Part shown: piece by piece, positions 1 to 11,204 of the stretch | Layout of the letters: every line of letters starts with the position of its first letter | How positions within the stretch are numbered: position 1 is the first letter of the stretch | From: Bolinopsis microptera | Lineage: Eukaryota > Ctenophora > Tentaculata > Lobata > Bolinopsidae | NCBI RefSeq assembly: GCF_026151205.1 | Contig: NC_087084.1 | Location: 10,877,453 to 10,941,452, forward strand | DNA length: 64,000 nucleotides | Direction of reading: 5' to 3' | Program-made: the position numbers and the translations under genes | The notes under the pieces: generated by a model | What the model was told of the DNA's origin: nothing | Databases searched by the model: none | The model's input: the letters and a program-made list of their open reading frames with translations, nothing else

Positions 1-360
1 ATTAGAAATTCATCTACCTTATGTCATAGTTATTAGCTGTTGTGGGTCATAAATTACGACTGTTACTCATATGTCGCCTAATATAAAATCCTAATCTTGG
101 TAATTATATTACAGTATTGTAGCAGTCAGTATGAGAACTATTTGACAGGCATTCTGAACTCTGAATCAATTTGTCAGATAACAATATTGTACTTTATCTA
201 GATTAGAACGTTTAACAACAGTAATCCCAACTAGTCGAGTTCTATATCTCTAATTTAAAGTATCTACTCAACATAGAACTCAATATCTCTAATTTAAAGT
301 ATCTACTCAACATAGAACTCAATATCTCTAATTTAAAGTATCTACTCAACTAAAACACAA
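1..360. repeat. Non-coding flank with 39-bp tandem repeat
   Basis: No coding signal is seen. A unit of about 39 bp (core ATCTCTAATTTAAAGTATC, then CTACTCAA) is repeated three times at about 245-354, directly next to the last coding exon of the minus-strand lectin gene. It therefore lies in or just past that gene's 3' untranslated region. Confidence 0.7.
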
Positions 361-2792
361 CTATATCTCCACCTCCGAGTACAACTCGTGATCTGCAGTA
401 TTCTTCTTATCAGAAGTGTCTGCCTTGCTCTCTACATCGTACCTGTCTCCCGTCTCCACGGGGAGAGGGTTCGTCAGAGTTAGTCCATTGTTAGTGAGAT
501 CCACTTCCTTTACTGAGCTTCTGCTCATACACATCTGAGAGATCGAAATTAACAATGGTGAACTTATAGCACTCAACCGTCAAACCGTGCACTTATAGGC
601 TATAACACTGGTCTCAACCGTGCACTTATAGCACTTTTGCGAAATAACTGGTCTCAAAATTTATAGCTGTTAATCATGCATAATGTAATTATATTAAAAT
701 TTTGGGCTTTTCACGGCCTGCTAAACTGACAAAGTTAAAGGGTTATACATTAACATATGTTATAAGATGGCTTCAAAATGATTTGTCCGCCCAATTAATT
801 GAGGTAATTTAATGTAAGTTACTAAATAATGCTACTCGAGTAAATACCTCTTTTCCCTTCTTCCGATAGATAAGAAGGAGAACCACCCCAATTATAAGCA
901 TAGGTCCCACAACTAGGGCTATTACTATCGCGGAACTGGATGCTGAAATATAAGGTACTGATCTTATCTTATCTTATCTTATGAGGATTCGTTGCGACGC
1001 AACAAGGCCATCGAATGAGTCGACCACCTTTGTTATTTTACTTCGGTATTACCTGCATTACAATGTAAACCAGCACTTTCAAGGAAGAGCTTTACAAGAA
1101 GCCGAAGGATCGTTCCTAAGGCCAGCAACGGTTAAGGCACTATGCCACACTTTCTTCGCCCGAGGCTTCGCTGTGTTGATCAAGCACAGCTCCTCATTTA
1201 ACCCTCACACCCGATTTCTCGAGCATTCGGCTGAGTGAACCGTGGGGCTACATAGACCACTCGGGATCCTTGGCAGAGCGTCAACGACGCTCACCCCACG
1301 ACTAGGCAGGCAGTGGGATTCGAACTCGCAATCTTACGATTACAAATCCGATGATCAACCAACTACGCTACCTGGCCGTTGATGGCGGCAAACTCAGTCA
1401 CGGATATGTAAATTAGTAATTAAGAAATTAGTTAATAAGGCAGACCATTCACTAAGTTGCAAGTATAAACACTGTTATATTACGCGAAAATGTTCATACT
1501 TAAAATCTCTATTTGAATCACTACACACTATATGTAGACAAATTTAGAAAATCAAGGACGGAGGGTGAAAAGATTTTGATAAATCTCCCGATTAAACGCA
1601 TCGATTATACAACAACGATCTTAGTTCATGGTGAATCATTAAATAACCACATAAAATCTAACAGAAACGATTTAACCGACAAATTAGAAATAACACATAC
1701 ATGACTCAGATTTCTTGCCTGATTCTTTAGCCAATTTCTCACAAGTGAAATACATCATAGTATTACAGTCCGCTGTTACAAGCTTCCCTCCTATTATCTT
1801 TAAGCATTGCTTTTTAGATTTTATCGTTATTTCTTCTGAAAATCACATTAGTGGTGTAGATTATGGCCTTGATGATTTGATTGAGTGAGGAGTTGAAAGA
1901 AGTCAGTTTAGATTCACTAACAAATATCTTTTAATTTATTTCAAATTTTAACGCATAAGGTCCGAAAAGAAAAAAGTTATTAAAGTAAGCATCTCCCCAG
2001 AATCCACATCAAAATATCCCATTACTAGAACATGCGTTTATAATATGTTTGTAAACATGTGTTTCTTAATTTATTTATACGCACCTCCGTTGTTAAACTC
2101 GACCACGCCCCCTTCTGACAAAGCAGCTCCCACCCAAAGTGGTTCTTTTAGCTTATCTTTGATAGTTTTACTACAATCTTTTAACACCGATCTGAAATAG
2201 CCTCATGATCAAGTTTTACATTAACACTCAAATTTAACTTGAACATAAATCGGTGCAGTGTTGTCCTTTTAACGAAACCTTTCACATTAAAACATTTGAA
2301 AAGAAGTGAAATCATTACCTTCGCCCTGGAATTAAGCTTAATAATGGGACAGTTTTTGAAACTGTACAGACACAGTGGTTTTCTTGAACTCTAGACTGGC
2401 AGGCCTTTTAGGTCTATCATTAGGGGTGTTACTATTAGTAACCAATAACCATTGGCAACACTCTTGTGACCATTAGTAACGTACTAAACGTATTAGTAAC
2501 CATTAGTAACGCACTAGGGGTGTCAGATCAGTGCTATCCATTTAGTAACCATTGGTTATACATTAGTAACCATTAATAACGTATTACTATTAGTAACCAA
2601 TAACCATTGGCAACACACTTGTGACCATTAGTAACGTACTAAACGTATTAGTAACCATTAGTAACGCACTAGTAACCATGGTAACACAATGCGAGCATTC
2701 AGCATGTCTTGAACAGATCCCACTACACACCCCACTACAATATTACTCAGTGTTAATAATCACACTCGACCGCACCACAACATGTCACTTTA

Positions 2793-2831
<39 letters not shown>

Positions 2832-5519
2832 CTCTGCTAATACATTGCAGATTATTACCATTACGAACTGTTCTCTTTGATTGTTGTGATTTACTGTGAA
2901 ATTTAGTGCGCTGATATCGCACCATATATGGGCATATCAGCTAATTAATTAATTAATTGTCAGCTCGTTGGATACTGTTGTTTTTTAACGGGAGGTGTAA
3001 CGAATGAAGGATATTCTATGAGTAAACACCCTACCGGACTACACATATGGATTGTACTAGTACCCCTGATCCTTTGTCCTGTTTCATGTGAGGGGGACAC
3101 TAAACCGCCCCTTGAAAACCTAGTGGTTATCAATGTGGACCAGCTCGGGTGGGGTGATGTAGGAGCTTACTCCCCCTGGAGATCGGACACTCCCAACATT
3201 GACAAACTAGCTGACTCTGGTGTTATCCTGGATAGTTTGTACAGTGAGACATCTGCTACAGCCACCTCCGCTACCTTCCTCTCGGGTAAACTAGCTGTCT
3301 CCTGGGGGTTACACAGTTCTAATAACGCAGAGGACACTCAGCTGAGGGAGGACAGTGGTTTTGTGCTGCCCAGTACTCTGAAGATACTCCCCCAGATCCT
3401 CAAAACAAAGGATTATGTTACGAAATACATTGGGCGGTGGAATTTGGGGCAGAGGACTGAAGCGAACCCTACTAAGTTCAGTTTTGACTCGTTTATAGGC
3501 ACGGTATCAGATTGTGGTGTGAAGCATGATAACCTGAGGTATCCTAACATTGGGTATTACCGCAATGAGCGGATTGTAGCGAGGGTGTTTGATCCTAACA
3601 CTAAAGAGGATGATCTCGTAGACGATGGTGTTTCTAATCTTACCAAGGTTTATACGGATGATATGGAGGTGTTTATCAAGACGCAAAAAAAAGAGAAGCC
3701 GTTCTACCTTCACGTATCACTGGAGGCTTTGAAGCACCGTCCTTACAGGAGTCCCAAGTTTGCGGACTCATCAGCTGACTCCCGGTCAACTAACTTCACG
3801 GACGCACTGAGAGAGGTTGACGGGTTTGTTGGGGTGGTCGTTAAAGCTCTCCAGGAAACTGAACTAGCGGACAAAACTTTAATAATATTCGCCGCTCAAT
3901 CCACAGCTCTAGCCTCCCACTACGAGGGTGGGTCCAACAGTCCCTTTACTGGAGCTACCGGGGACTCCACTGAGGGTGGGGTTAGAGTCCCCGCTATCAT
4001 CAGCTGTCCGGGACTGGACTGGGGTGGAAACACCCGATCCAAACAACTAATGAACTTTGCTGATCTCCACGCCACGGCTCTCTCCATGTTAGGATTTACT
4101 CCAGCAGCTTGTACGGAGGATAAGTGTGTTAAGGAGGGTATGGACATGACCAAGTCCCTGGTGACCGGAGACACAACAGGGCACCGGGACATGATCACTA
4201 TCTACAGGGGCCGCACTCTCATGGCGCTAAGACGGGGACGGTATAAAGCTCACCTCATGTCCCGGTCCACCTTTGTCCCTGGGCAGTTCCTGGACAATCT
4301 GACCAGCTACCAGCTGAGAAACACCACCAAGCTCCCAATACTGTTTGACGTGGTTTCAGATCCAGGGGAGAGGTTCTTCATTGGGGGAGGGTTCGATACC
4401 TCATCCTCCAGATACTCAGACGTTTTGCCGGACCTGCAGAAGGAGGCGGGATATGTGGAGGAAAATGTTCCTCTGAAGGATGGACTGTTGAACGAGTGTA
4501 ATGTGAGTTGGAGAGAGTGGACTCCTACTGGGTGCTTGGATCTGGAATTGTGTGTGGAGATGACTAGGGAGAGTAAGATTAGAATGTGTAATATTCCAGA
4601 GTGGACTGGGATGGGGTAGGGTCAAGGGTGTGTGTGCTGGATTTAGAACTCTTCTTTGGGATATTTTTTTAGATGTTCGTTTGATTTTTGCAAATTTTAA
4701 CTAACTTGGGCTTTTTTCATCTTGTAGAAAATTTCTTTTAAAATATGTAAATGTAATGTACTTTTGTAGTTTTAAAAAGGTTGGTCGAAAATTATTTCCA
4801 TCACCGCTTTATTTGTTGATTGGTTTTGATCCTTAAATGTACCAACATCATAAAATAAAAATAGTGTGATTCCTAAATGATAGAAGTGTAGTGGGTCTTG
4901 ATCTGCTGTGTCCAAAACATGCACGCATTTACCAATGGTTACTAATGGTTACTAATGCAAATGGTTACTAACGGTTACTAATGGTTACTAATGTATAACC
5001 TATAATAATAATTACCCAGTTTGTAGCAGCCTCCTCCGGTCACGGGGCACGATGTTAACTGCATCACTCCACGTTATCTTGTCTCCAGAGGATCCCACAC
5101 AGACGGATTTATCTTCACATTGGTGGAAGGAGTCCGGACAGGAGTCACTCCCTCCTTTTTCTAGTTGTACTGAGAAGGGATTATGCGGGTTAAAGGTTTC
5201 GACCTTTAGAAGTACAAAAACAGCTACATAAACGTCATAGAATAGCGTGTCGACAATACTTCGGCTGACGGCTCTCCTCCTGCAGCTAGTTAACATTTTC
5301 CATCGTGTAACTAATGGTTACCTATGTATAACCAGTGGTTACCAATGGTTACCAATGTGTAACTACTTGAAACTTTACCTGTGTGCAGAGCTTTGGCCCT
5401 CGTCCTGCAGTCAGCTAGTTTAGTCTCACCCTCGTGTAGGTAAACACAGTAGTTCACGTTGAGATGCAGGGTACTGTTGGTACTGAGGCTACCATCCCCA
5501 AAACTACCGTGTACCCAAC
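361..5519 (-). CDS. Transmembrane C-type lectin receptor gene, 3' exons
   Basis: Minus-strand exons with matching phases: 5519-5379, 5169-5016, 2191-2085, 1835-1701, 942-848 and 534-361 (stop). The first encodes the last part of a C-type lectin-like domain (GW...YCVY). The next three make a second lectin domain: CEDKSVCVG and ITWSDA, then PLWVGA, then CNTMMYFTCEK, the usual lectin ending. Exon 942-848 encodes one hydrophobic helix followed by RKKGK, a typical type I membrane anchor and stop-transfer. The last exon gives a cytoplasmic tail of about 58 residues ending ELYSEVEI, which holds a YxxV sorting-type motif. Exon 5519 needs upstream exons. None were seen nearby, but matching ones lie at 49.5-55.3 kb. 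Likely a cell-surface glycan or ligand recognition receptor. Introns contain a SINE, minisatellites and a plus-strand sulfatase-like gene. Confidence 0.68.
577..847. other. Intron of the lectin gene
   Basis: AT-rich intron between the membrane-anchor and tail exons. A degenerate repeat of GCACTTATAG near 580-640 is the only structure seen. Confidence 0.55.
848..942 (-). CDS. Membrane-anchor exon of the lectin receptor
   Basis: The exon is 95 nt, preceded by TATATTTCAG and followed by GTATTT. It joins 1835-1701 in phase 1 and 534-361 in phase 0. It encodes a short serine run, about 22 hydrophobic residues (AIVIALVVGPMLIIGVVLLL), then IYRKKGKE. A hydrophobic helix followed by basic residues indicates a type I membrane protein with its C-terminus in the cytoplasm. 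Confidence 0.7.
962..1383 (-). mobile_element. tRNA-derived SINE
   Basis: On the minus strand, the head at about 1383-1305 resembles a tRNA. It has a box A-like TAGCGTAGTTGG, a box B-like GAGTTCGAATCCC and a possible TGT anticodon in TTTGTAA (tRNA-Thr-like). An unrelated body of about 300 bp follows, ending in a pentamer tail (ATAAG)n at 962-982. A tRNA-like promoter head plus body plus simple tail is the standard SINE layout. It lies about 20 bp upstream of the membrane-anchor exon, inside an intron. I found no clear target-site duplication. Open frames here are by-products of the SINE body. Confidence 0.7.
1384..1700. other. Intron of the lectin gene, no feature seen
   Basis: AT-rich intron sequence. 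A 63-codon open frame at 1513-1704 has no recognisable motif and runs against the supported lectin exon, so it is not called. Confidence 0.5.
2410..2690 (+). repeat. GTAACCATTAGTAAC minisatellite, duplicated block
   Basis: Runs of ATTAGTAACCATT and ACCAATAACCATTGGC form a degenerate array. A block of about 90 bp starting near 2428 recurs near 2583. The GGTAAC/GTTACC core is shared with the arrays at 4.93-6.24 kb and 61.1-63.1 kb. Confidence 0.75.
2796..2829. repeat. (CA)n microsatellite
   Basis: About 16 CA units, in the intron of the minus-strand lectin gene and upstream of the nested sulfatase-like gene. Confidence 0.9.
3018..4619 (+). CDS. Secreted sulfatase-like pseudoenzyme, single exon
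   Basis: An intact 533-codon frame starts with a signal peptide (hydrophobic residues 9-20, cleavage likely near residue 24-26). Sulfatase fold landmarks are in order: VINVDQLGWGDVG (residues 37-49), TPNIDKLA, the FLSGK segment, HRPYRSPKF, and EGGVRVPAI. Length fits arylsulfatases. The active site is lost: aligning on FLSGK, the Cys that becomes formylglycine is Ala80, and the Pro and Arg of CxPxR are Ala82 and Ser84. The metal-binding DD near the N-terminus is DQ (41-42), and the usual DN pair is replaced in IIFAAQS. An uninterrupted frame with a dead catalytic site suggests selection for a non-enzymatic role, perhaps sulfated-glycan binding (inference). Intronless and nested in a minus-strand lectin intron, so it may be an old retrocopy. 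Confidence 0.88.
   Translation: MSKHPTGLHIWIVLVPLILCPVSCEGDTKPPLENLVVINVDQLGWGDVGAYSPWRSDTPNIDKLADSGVILDSLYSETSATATSATFLSGKLAVSWGLHSSNNAEDTQLREDSGFVLPSTLKILPQILKTKDYVTKYIGRWNLGQRTEANPTKFSFDSFIGTVSDCGVKHDNLRYPNIGYYRNERIVARVFDPNTKEDDLVDDGVSNLTKVYTDDMEVFIKTQKKEKPFYLHVSLEALKHRPYRSPKFADSSADSRSTNFTDALREVDGFVGVVVKALQETELADKTLIIFAAQSTALASHYEGGSNSPFTGATGDSTEGGVRVPAIISCPGLDWGGNTRSKQLMNFADLHATALSMLGFTPAACTEDKCVKEGMDMTKSLVTGDTTGHRDMITIYRGRTLMALRRGRYKAHLMSRSTFVPGQFLDNLTSYQLRNTTKLPILFDVVSDPGERFFIGGGFDTSSSRYSDVLPDLQKEAGYVEENVPLKDGLLNECNVSWREWTPTGCLDLELCVEMTRESKIRMCNIPEWTGMG
4854..4859 (+). terminator. Possible poly(A) signal of sulfatase-like gene
   Basis: An AATAAA hexamer within an A-rich stretch about 235 bp past the sulfatase-like stop codon. 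A short 3' UTR without other features lies between. Confidence 0.45.
4930..5000 (+). repeat. GGTTACTAATGGTTAC minisatellite
   Basis: Tandem ATGGTTACTA units lie between the sulfatase-like gene and lectin exon 5169-5016. They are close in sequence to the satellites just upstream and at the right end of the window. Confidence 0.8.
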
Positions 5520-6245
5520 CTGTAGATATTACCAATGTGTTACCAATGTGTTACCAATGTGTAACCAATGTGTAACCAATGTGTAACCAATGTGTAACCA
5601 ATGTGTTACCAATGTGTTACCAATGTGTTACCAATGTGTTACCAATGTGTTACCAGTGTGTAACCAGTGTGTTACCAATGTGTTACCAATGTGTTACCAA
5701 TGTGTTACCAATGTGTTACCAATGTCTTAACAATGTCTTACCAATGTCTTACCAATGTCTTACCAATGTCTTACCAATGTCTTACCAATGTCTTACCAAT
5801 GTCTTACCAATGTCTTACCAATGTCTTACCAATGTCTTACCAATGTGTTACCAATGTGTTACCAATGTGTTACCAATGTGTTACCAATGTGTTACCAATG
5901 TGTTACCAATGTGTTACCAATGTGTTACCAATGTGTTACCAATGTGTTACCAATGTGTTACCAATGTGTTACCAATGTCTTTAGTCTCACCAATGTGTTA
6001 CCAATGTGTTACCAATATCTTACCAAGGTCTTACCAATGTCTTACCAATGTCTTACCAATGTCTTACCAATGTCTTACCAATGTCTTACCAATGTGTTAC
6101 CAATGTGTTACCAATGTGTTACTAATGTGTTACTAATGTGTTACCAATGTGTTACCAATGTGTTACCAATGTGTTACCAATGTGTTACCAATGTCTTACC
6201 AATGTCTTACCAATGTCTTACCAATGTTTTACTAATGGGCAATGT
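5296..6245 (+). repeat. 11-bp satellite TGTGTTACCAA/TGTCTTACCAA
   Basis: About 60 tandem 11-mers run from roughly 5525 to 6240; shorter related units lie at 5300-5350 in the intron between exons 5519-5379 and 5169-5016. Blocks of the GTG variant alternate with blocks of the GTC variant, suggesting block-wise amplification. Because 11 is not a multiple of 3 the repeat is open in all three plus frames, so the long MCYQCVTNVLP-type frames are artefacts. Confidence 0.95.
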
Positions 6246-7240
6246 GTTACCAATAACACATAAGTCGTTACCAATAACACATAAGTCGATTGAATTTAAC
6301 TATCAAGACCAAAAAGAGATGGTTAGATGTATAAATCTGGGGATTGAAGTATTTTTTAATAGTTATTAGTAACTTGCAATAAAAGACAGCTGTAGTTTAT
6401 GATTGTATGATATAACTCAATATAAAGAAGAGAATGTTTCTCTTCTTTAATTTTAGCTCCTCAATGACGGTAGTAACCTGTATAACTCTCAACTTATCAA
6501 GTCCCAATTAACTGATTTACATCGTTAGGACTTCCTAAAGAATCCCAAGCTCAATTGTTAACACTTTGGAGAACAATGATAACAGTTCTCAGAGTTAGAT
6601 AATGCCGCACCCGCAGTTAGAGTCATTGTTTCTCCCCTTTTTCTTCCCTTGCGCTGCAAGCCCTGTCTCTTGTAAAAACAACCACTTTTGACTTTGTTAT
6701 TGTAGATACACACAGTCTCTACGCCTTTATCCTCTGGTCCCTAGGGTCAGCTGACTCCGGGCCAAAGGAAAATTACCGATTGCCAAGGTTTGATGCCTAG
6801 GCAGTCGAGACGATATATATATATATATATCTGTGCCATTTTACTGACACCACGGCATCAACTTTAACGCGACTTTCCGCAAAAACCGTAAAAGATATAC
6901 AACTGGAACTTTTTTGGCTGGGTCAAATGCTTTAATGGCCTTCAAATCAGCATGAAAAAATAAAAAATTGGCCAAGGAATAATGATTTTAGAGCCGAAAA
7001 TTTGGGCCCCCAAGTGGTGTCAAAAACGCCGATTAAATAGGTAATAATTATTTTAGTATTTTGAGTCTTGACACCGTTTAGGGTTATATTATACGGGTTC
7101 CTGCTAGTAATAATAATACAATTTTGGCCACAAAGCCAACTCAATTCGATCATTAAAACCCTACTCAAACTCAACCCGATTGCAGTTCACACCAAGTTTG
7201 AAGTTTAATGAATTCTTTTTTAAAAGAAAAAACTTTGAAA
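6246..7240. other. Non-coding region with a dispersed 60-bp repeat
   Basis: No gene was recognised. A block at about 6358-6418 (starts TAGTTATTAGTAACTTGC) recurs almost exactly at 41241-41300, in the 3' flank of GPCR copy 1. A (TA)n run lies at 6811-6830. The 75-codon minus frame at 6947-7174 has no motif. Confidence 0.6.
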
Positions 7241-7404
7241 TTTGCATTAAGACTGTGCATTAGGCACACATTTACTGTTGAGTCCCACGCAATCACATTT
7301 ATATTGACCAGTCTCAAGCCGTGAATTGCTACCCATTGATGATCTAGGAGTTCTGGATGGAATTGTCCGTCCTTCCCACTTCCAACAGTTTACTACAGAA
7401 ATGT

Positions 7405-8510
7405 TTCCACTTTGAACTTTTTGTCCAGAATATGACAACTATGAGAACTTTATTGTGCCGTAAGTTAACGACGGAACGGTTCTCCTTGGTCTGCCGGAGG
7501 CACAGAAAACTCTACTAGTATATGATGTTTTCAAGAGTCACTTGGCGGAGAAAATTAACGAAATTATGGCACTCAACAACATAGTTCATGAGCTAGTCCG
7601 TTCATAATTATGGATTACTCAAATTGGCCATGGCCAATGTCATGTTGAATGTACTTGTAGGAAAAAGGAACAGAATCGCATAGAATTAAATTTAAAGTTC
7701 TCGGCATTCATCGTCTAGTTGTATTCTTACAAGAAATTGACCATCATTGTGATTCCATGTTGCTACACGTTGCATACCTCTCTCGTGCACGCGAAGCGAG
7801 CACTCCGGCCGGCCGGCCGCCGCGCGAGATAAAAAGGGGTCGCAGCGTGTGTCAATGATTCCACAATTTTGCGAGCCTATGACTGCAAATTAATTATCAT
7901 ACAGTGACTGATTTGCTGCTGAACTGTGTCTGCATGCAAATGGAATGGCGAGGTGAGATTGGGCTATACCTGAACAATTTATAACATGTAAAACGTTTTG
8001 AGATTCATGGGATTCATAAGCTTAGTTGAAATTTGAATCAGTGGAGATTCAAAATGAAATTGTCAGACTGAACACAAAGGGGCGACATTTTGGGGCTTCT
8101 AACTCCTAATGGAAACGACTCCAAAGACTCCGCCCTTGATGAGAGCATGAATAATTTAACTAAAGAACTGCATGTTGTTGGTTACAGGCTAGTACTAATC
8201 AGCGTGTCTATCCCAAAGTTACAATTCATGTAAATTCATTACCCAATTTGCACGTGCAGTCACATACGAAGCACGAAGGGAAGGAGCTCATAATATTAAT
8301 AATAATAATAATAATAAAAGTCATAAAATATGCACTTTGTAAGTCATATTATTAGAGTGGAAAGATTTTTGAAAACAATTCAACGGACTTCAACTTGGAC
8401 GGACCTTAAATGAACGGACTTTATTTGAACGGACGTTAAAATGAACGTTAGGGCCTCCAGCGTTTAATTAATGTCCTTCCAAATAAGATCCGATAAGGTA
8501 TTAAGATTTT
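7405..8510 (+). mobile_element. Decayed Tigger/pogo-type (DDE_1) transposon
   Basis: Plus-strand translation at about 7406-7610 gives FCPEYDNYENFIVP, a stop, then LLGLPEAQ and LVYDVFKSHLAEKINEI, ending NNIVHELV. This resembles the region around the second catalytic Asp of DDE_1 (jerky/Tigger) transposases. The frame is broken by a stop. A foldback motif (TTATTTGAACGGAC) at about 8395-8510 may be the terminal repeat. A second, oppositely oriented copy lies at 11.48-12.27 kb. A GC-rich patch at 7795-7830 and an (AAT)n run at 8298-8319 lie inside. Confidence 0.6.
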
Positions 8511-8720
8511 TAGAAAAGTTTAGTGAACACAATATTACCGATCACAGAGGGTGGACCCCTGCTTTGGGTTAGGTACTCAATATTTGCTGCAGATGTTATT
8601 GGTTATGTCATCATAATTAACTTGAGCCATCTATTTAATGTAGTAATTTGTGTGTAATCTTATAAAGTTTTAGCCGTTTTAATTAACATTTGTTGAGAAC
8701 TCAATCAAGGGGTTCTGACG

Positions 8721-9329
8721 CAGGGACGTAGCCAGGATTTTTCTTTGAGGGGGGCTGTCGGCGAGCGAAGCGAGTCGACGTGTCCAATCCAGCTGCGCAG
8801 CGAGCGAAGCGAGCAAGCTGTGGCAGGGGTCTGGGGGCGCAGCCCCCAGCGGGGTCCAGGGGCGGAGCCCCTTGGCGGGGGCTAGGGGGGCGCAGCCCCC
8901 CGGAAAATTTTTGCGAAACAGGGTGTTTTAGACGACATTTGGCATTAAAGAAATTTGTAGGACAGCAATAAACTGGGATTGAAAAGAATCAAGTACTCAC
9001 GTAAATTTGGTAACTTCACAACAGCAATCTGCATTCTCCAATCAGAATTTACGACTTACTCAGGCCTCATCGTCTTAAGATTTTTACATTTCCTACGGTC
9101 TAGGGGACACTATTGACTATTTATAGAAGTCTTCTAGAATGTTTGCTTGGATGTTATGACAGATATTTACTAATCCACAGTTCAAATCTTTGACTGACTG
9201 CAGTCATAAACACAGCTCAGTTACCAGGCGACCATGGGGACTAGGGTGCTTATCTTTTTTCTGGGGTTCGATTTTTTCCGGGGGGGCTGCCGCCCCCCTA
9301 GCCCCCCCCCCCCCCTGTCTACGTGCCTG
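8721..9329. mobile_element. Non-autonomous hAT-like element
   Basis: The ends are CAGGGACGTAG and its near inverse CTACGTGCCTG. They are flanked by TTCTGACG (8713-8720) and TTCTGACT (9330-9337), a 7-of-8 match, as expected for hAT's 8-bp target duplication. The inside is GC-rich and palindromic (GGGCGCAGCCCC, GGGGCGGAGCCCC), with no coding capacity for a transposase. The 63-codon frame at 8780-8971 is a by-product. Confidence 0.7.
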
Positions 9330-9644
9330 TTCTGACTTGCGAATGAGTACGAACCACCCAGATCATTAGGCTTCTAGAAGGAAAGAAAATGTACGTGAAG
9401 TATCTAATACTAATATTACTCGAGCCTACAATTTCAACATCTTACCCTTGTAATGTTCACCGGAAATTATATCTCCGAAAAGTCGTGAACACTGAGCGCT
9501 GTTGCCCGCGTGTCTTGAGGAAATATTATCAGACGCCTGTTGAGTCATCTTGATGTCACCAATATGTTTCCTTGATGAACAGCGCGTATCACATAATACA
9601 TCTTTTCATTGAGGAACCTTCGTACATTATAATGGATGATGATT

Positions 9645-9980
9645 AATCACTCTACACTAGACTGTCACGTGACTTTTTCAACCCGTTCTCTAGCTGTCCC
9701 TGAACGATTATTCGAAACCCAAACCCTCTAATCTGATTCCAACCGTTACCCAATCCTTAACAAAAGCATTTGCTGAAACCCTAACCCTAACGAGATATTA
9801 TACCAACTTACTTATAAGTATACGGTCATATCACGTGATCGAGACAGCTTTTCGCCAGTATCTCGCCAGGGGAGCATTTTAACCCTATATAATATGTCAT
9901 GGGATAATTCGGAATCAGCGTTCAAAAATAAATCAATTCAAGTTGGTTTCAACCTCAAAAATCGAGTGTAGAGTGATTTA
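9645..9980. mobile_element. MITE, AATCACTCTACAC family, copy 1
   Basis: Starts AATCACTCTACACT and ends with the inverse GTGTAGAGTGATT, about 336 bp. Inside are CACGTGA palindromes and telomere-like AACCCTAACCCTAA. Related copies lie at 27703-28026, 33372-33704 and, truncated, 35156-35345. The family occurs repeatedly in the GPCR copy 1 intron. Confidence 0.75.
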
Positions 9981-10319
9981 GAACGCTCGCATGTTATAAC
10001 TTATAATACCATTTAAATACCTTGGCTGTTGAGTGCTGCGCGCAATAGCTGAAGGTTGAGATTATGCTCTGAGAATCCTCAAATTGTATCTATATTAGTT
10101 TGATATTCCTCGTACTCCACTACCCCACTACCCCAGGTTCGATGTTTTATTAATGGCTAATGGTCGTTCTATCGCCAAGAGGCTAATTAAATATATTAGT
10201 TGTATTATTATAGAATGGCATAATTAAGGTTATAAGTATAACCATGTACACGATTGTATTATTATACTGCAATTTCAGATAATCCTCGTATTTAGTTTGA
10301 TGTTCCTGGCATGTGGCAC

Positions 10320-10346
10320 CCCCCCCCCCCCCCCCCCCCCCCCCCC
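10320..10346. repeat. C homopolymer
   Basis: About 27 consecutive C, flanked by a repeated GGTTCAAGGCGATGTTTTATT-like segment that also occurs near 10137. Such runs recur in the window and are prone to length error. Confidence 0.9.
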
Positions 10347-11204
10347 AGGTTCAAGGCGATGTTTTATTTATGGCTAATGATCGTTCTGTCGTTTTGAAGC
10401 TGGTCGCAAATCAATTTGCAGCCAGCTTCACAAAGGTCGAGGGTAATCCGAAGAGGATTACACGATAGCTTAGGACGTCCCAATTCTCTCAGACTCTCTT
10501 AGTGACCTTACATGTAACTTGCTCTATTCCGTATAAAATGGTGTTGCCTGTTTTTCACAGCTAAACAGGGAAGCGATTGCATGTCTGGATCTACTTCATT
10601 AGACAGAGCTGAATCTGGTCACGGTTTGGTGTACACCTTTTCACTCACGCTTTGGCTGTGACATTATCACTCCCAGTTTAAATAATTCTCCCCATACTTT
10701 TCACGCTTACAGCTAGCATGCACCACAGTATTTTGAACTGTACATGATAATTTATGTGTTAAGTATTACTATTAATATTATATGTTTATCACTCGGTCTC
10801 CCACACTGAGTTGATGGTTCCTTCTCCCCATTTGGGATGGTTTCGCCTGTTTCGGTGCTACATCGCCTTAGTTCCTTTGTTATTTTCTAGTTTTTCAGCA
10901 TGTGCATTGTGCAGATCATTTGTGCGTTCACAGGCTGGTCAGCATCAGATCATGTGAAGGGTCTTTTATAGCATTTATCATGCCATTAGCTTTCTTCAGA
11001 GACACCCATCATTCCAGCATACCGTATCGTTTGTCGTTTATTTCATTTCTCCTTCTTCAGAGACAGGCTTTCTTTCAGCATACCGTGTCGTATCACGTTT
11101 TTATAAATATAATATGAAGTTTTTGGATACGAAGGGAAACACACAAAACGGCTTGAAATCTTCGTAAAACTACATCATTATAGAGCCTGTAAAAACATTT
11201 AACT
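10347..11204. other. Non-coding region, no gene recognised
   Basis: No splice-consistent coding signal was seen. The 71-codon plus frame at 10902-11117 contains two similar copies of a CTTCAGAGACA...CAGCATACCGT segment and looks like repeat sequence, not a gene. Confidence 0.5.

Noticed and set aside
1300-1383. Functional tRNA-Thr gene on the minus strand
   Set aside because: The tRNA-like part runs straight into a SINE body and tail; the acceptor stem does not look intact.
5579-6369. Long frames of MCYQCVTNVLP-type repeats in three plus frames
   Set aside because: They come from an 11-bp satellite that lacks stops in any plus frame.
7795-7830. GC-rich GGCCGGCCGGCC patch as a CpG island promoter
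   Set aside because: Only about 40 bp, inside transposon relics, with no adjoining gene.
9760-9800. Telomere-like AACCCTAACCCTAA
   Set aside because: Short, and part of a MITE family found four times; not a chromosome end.
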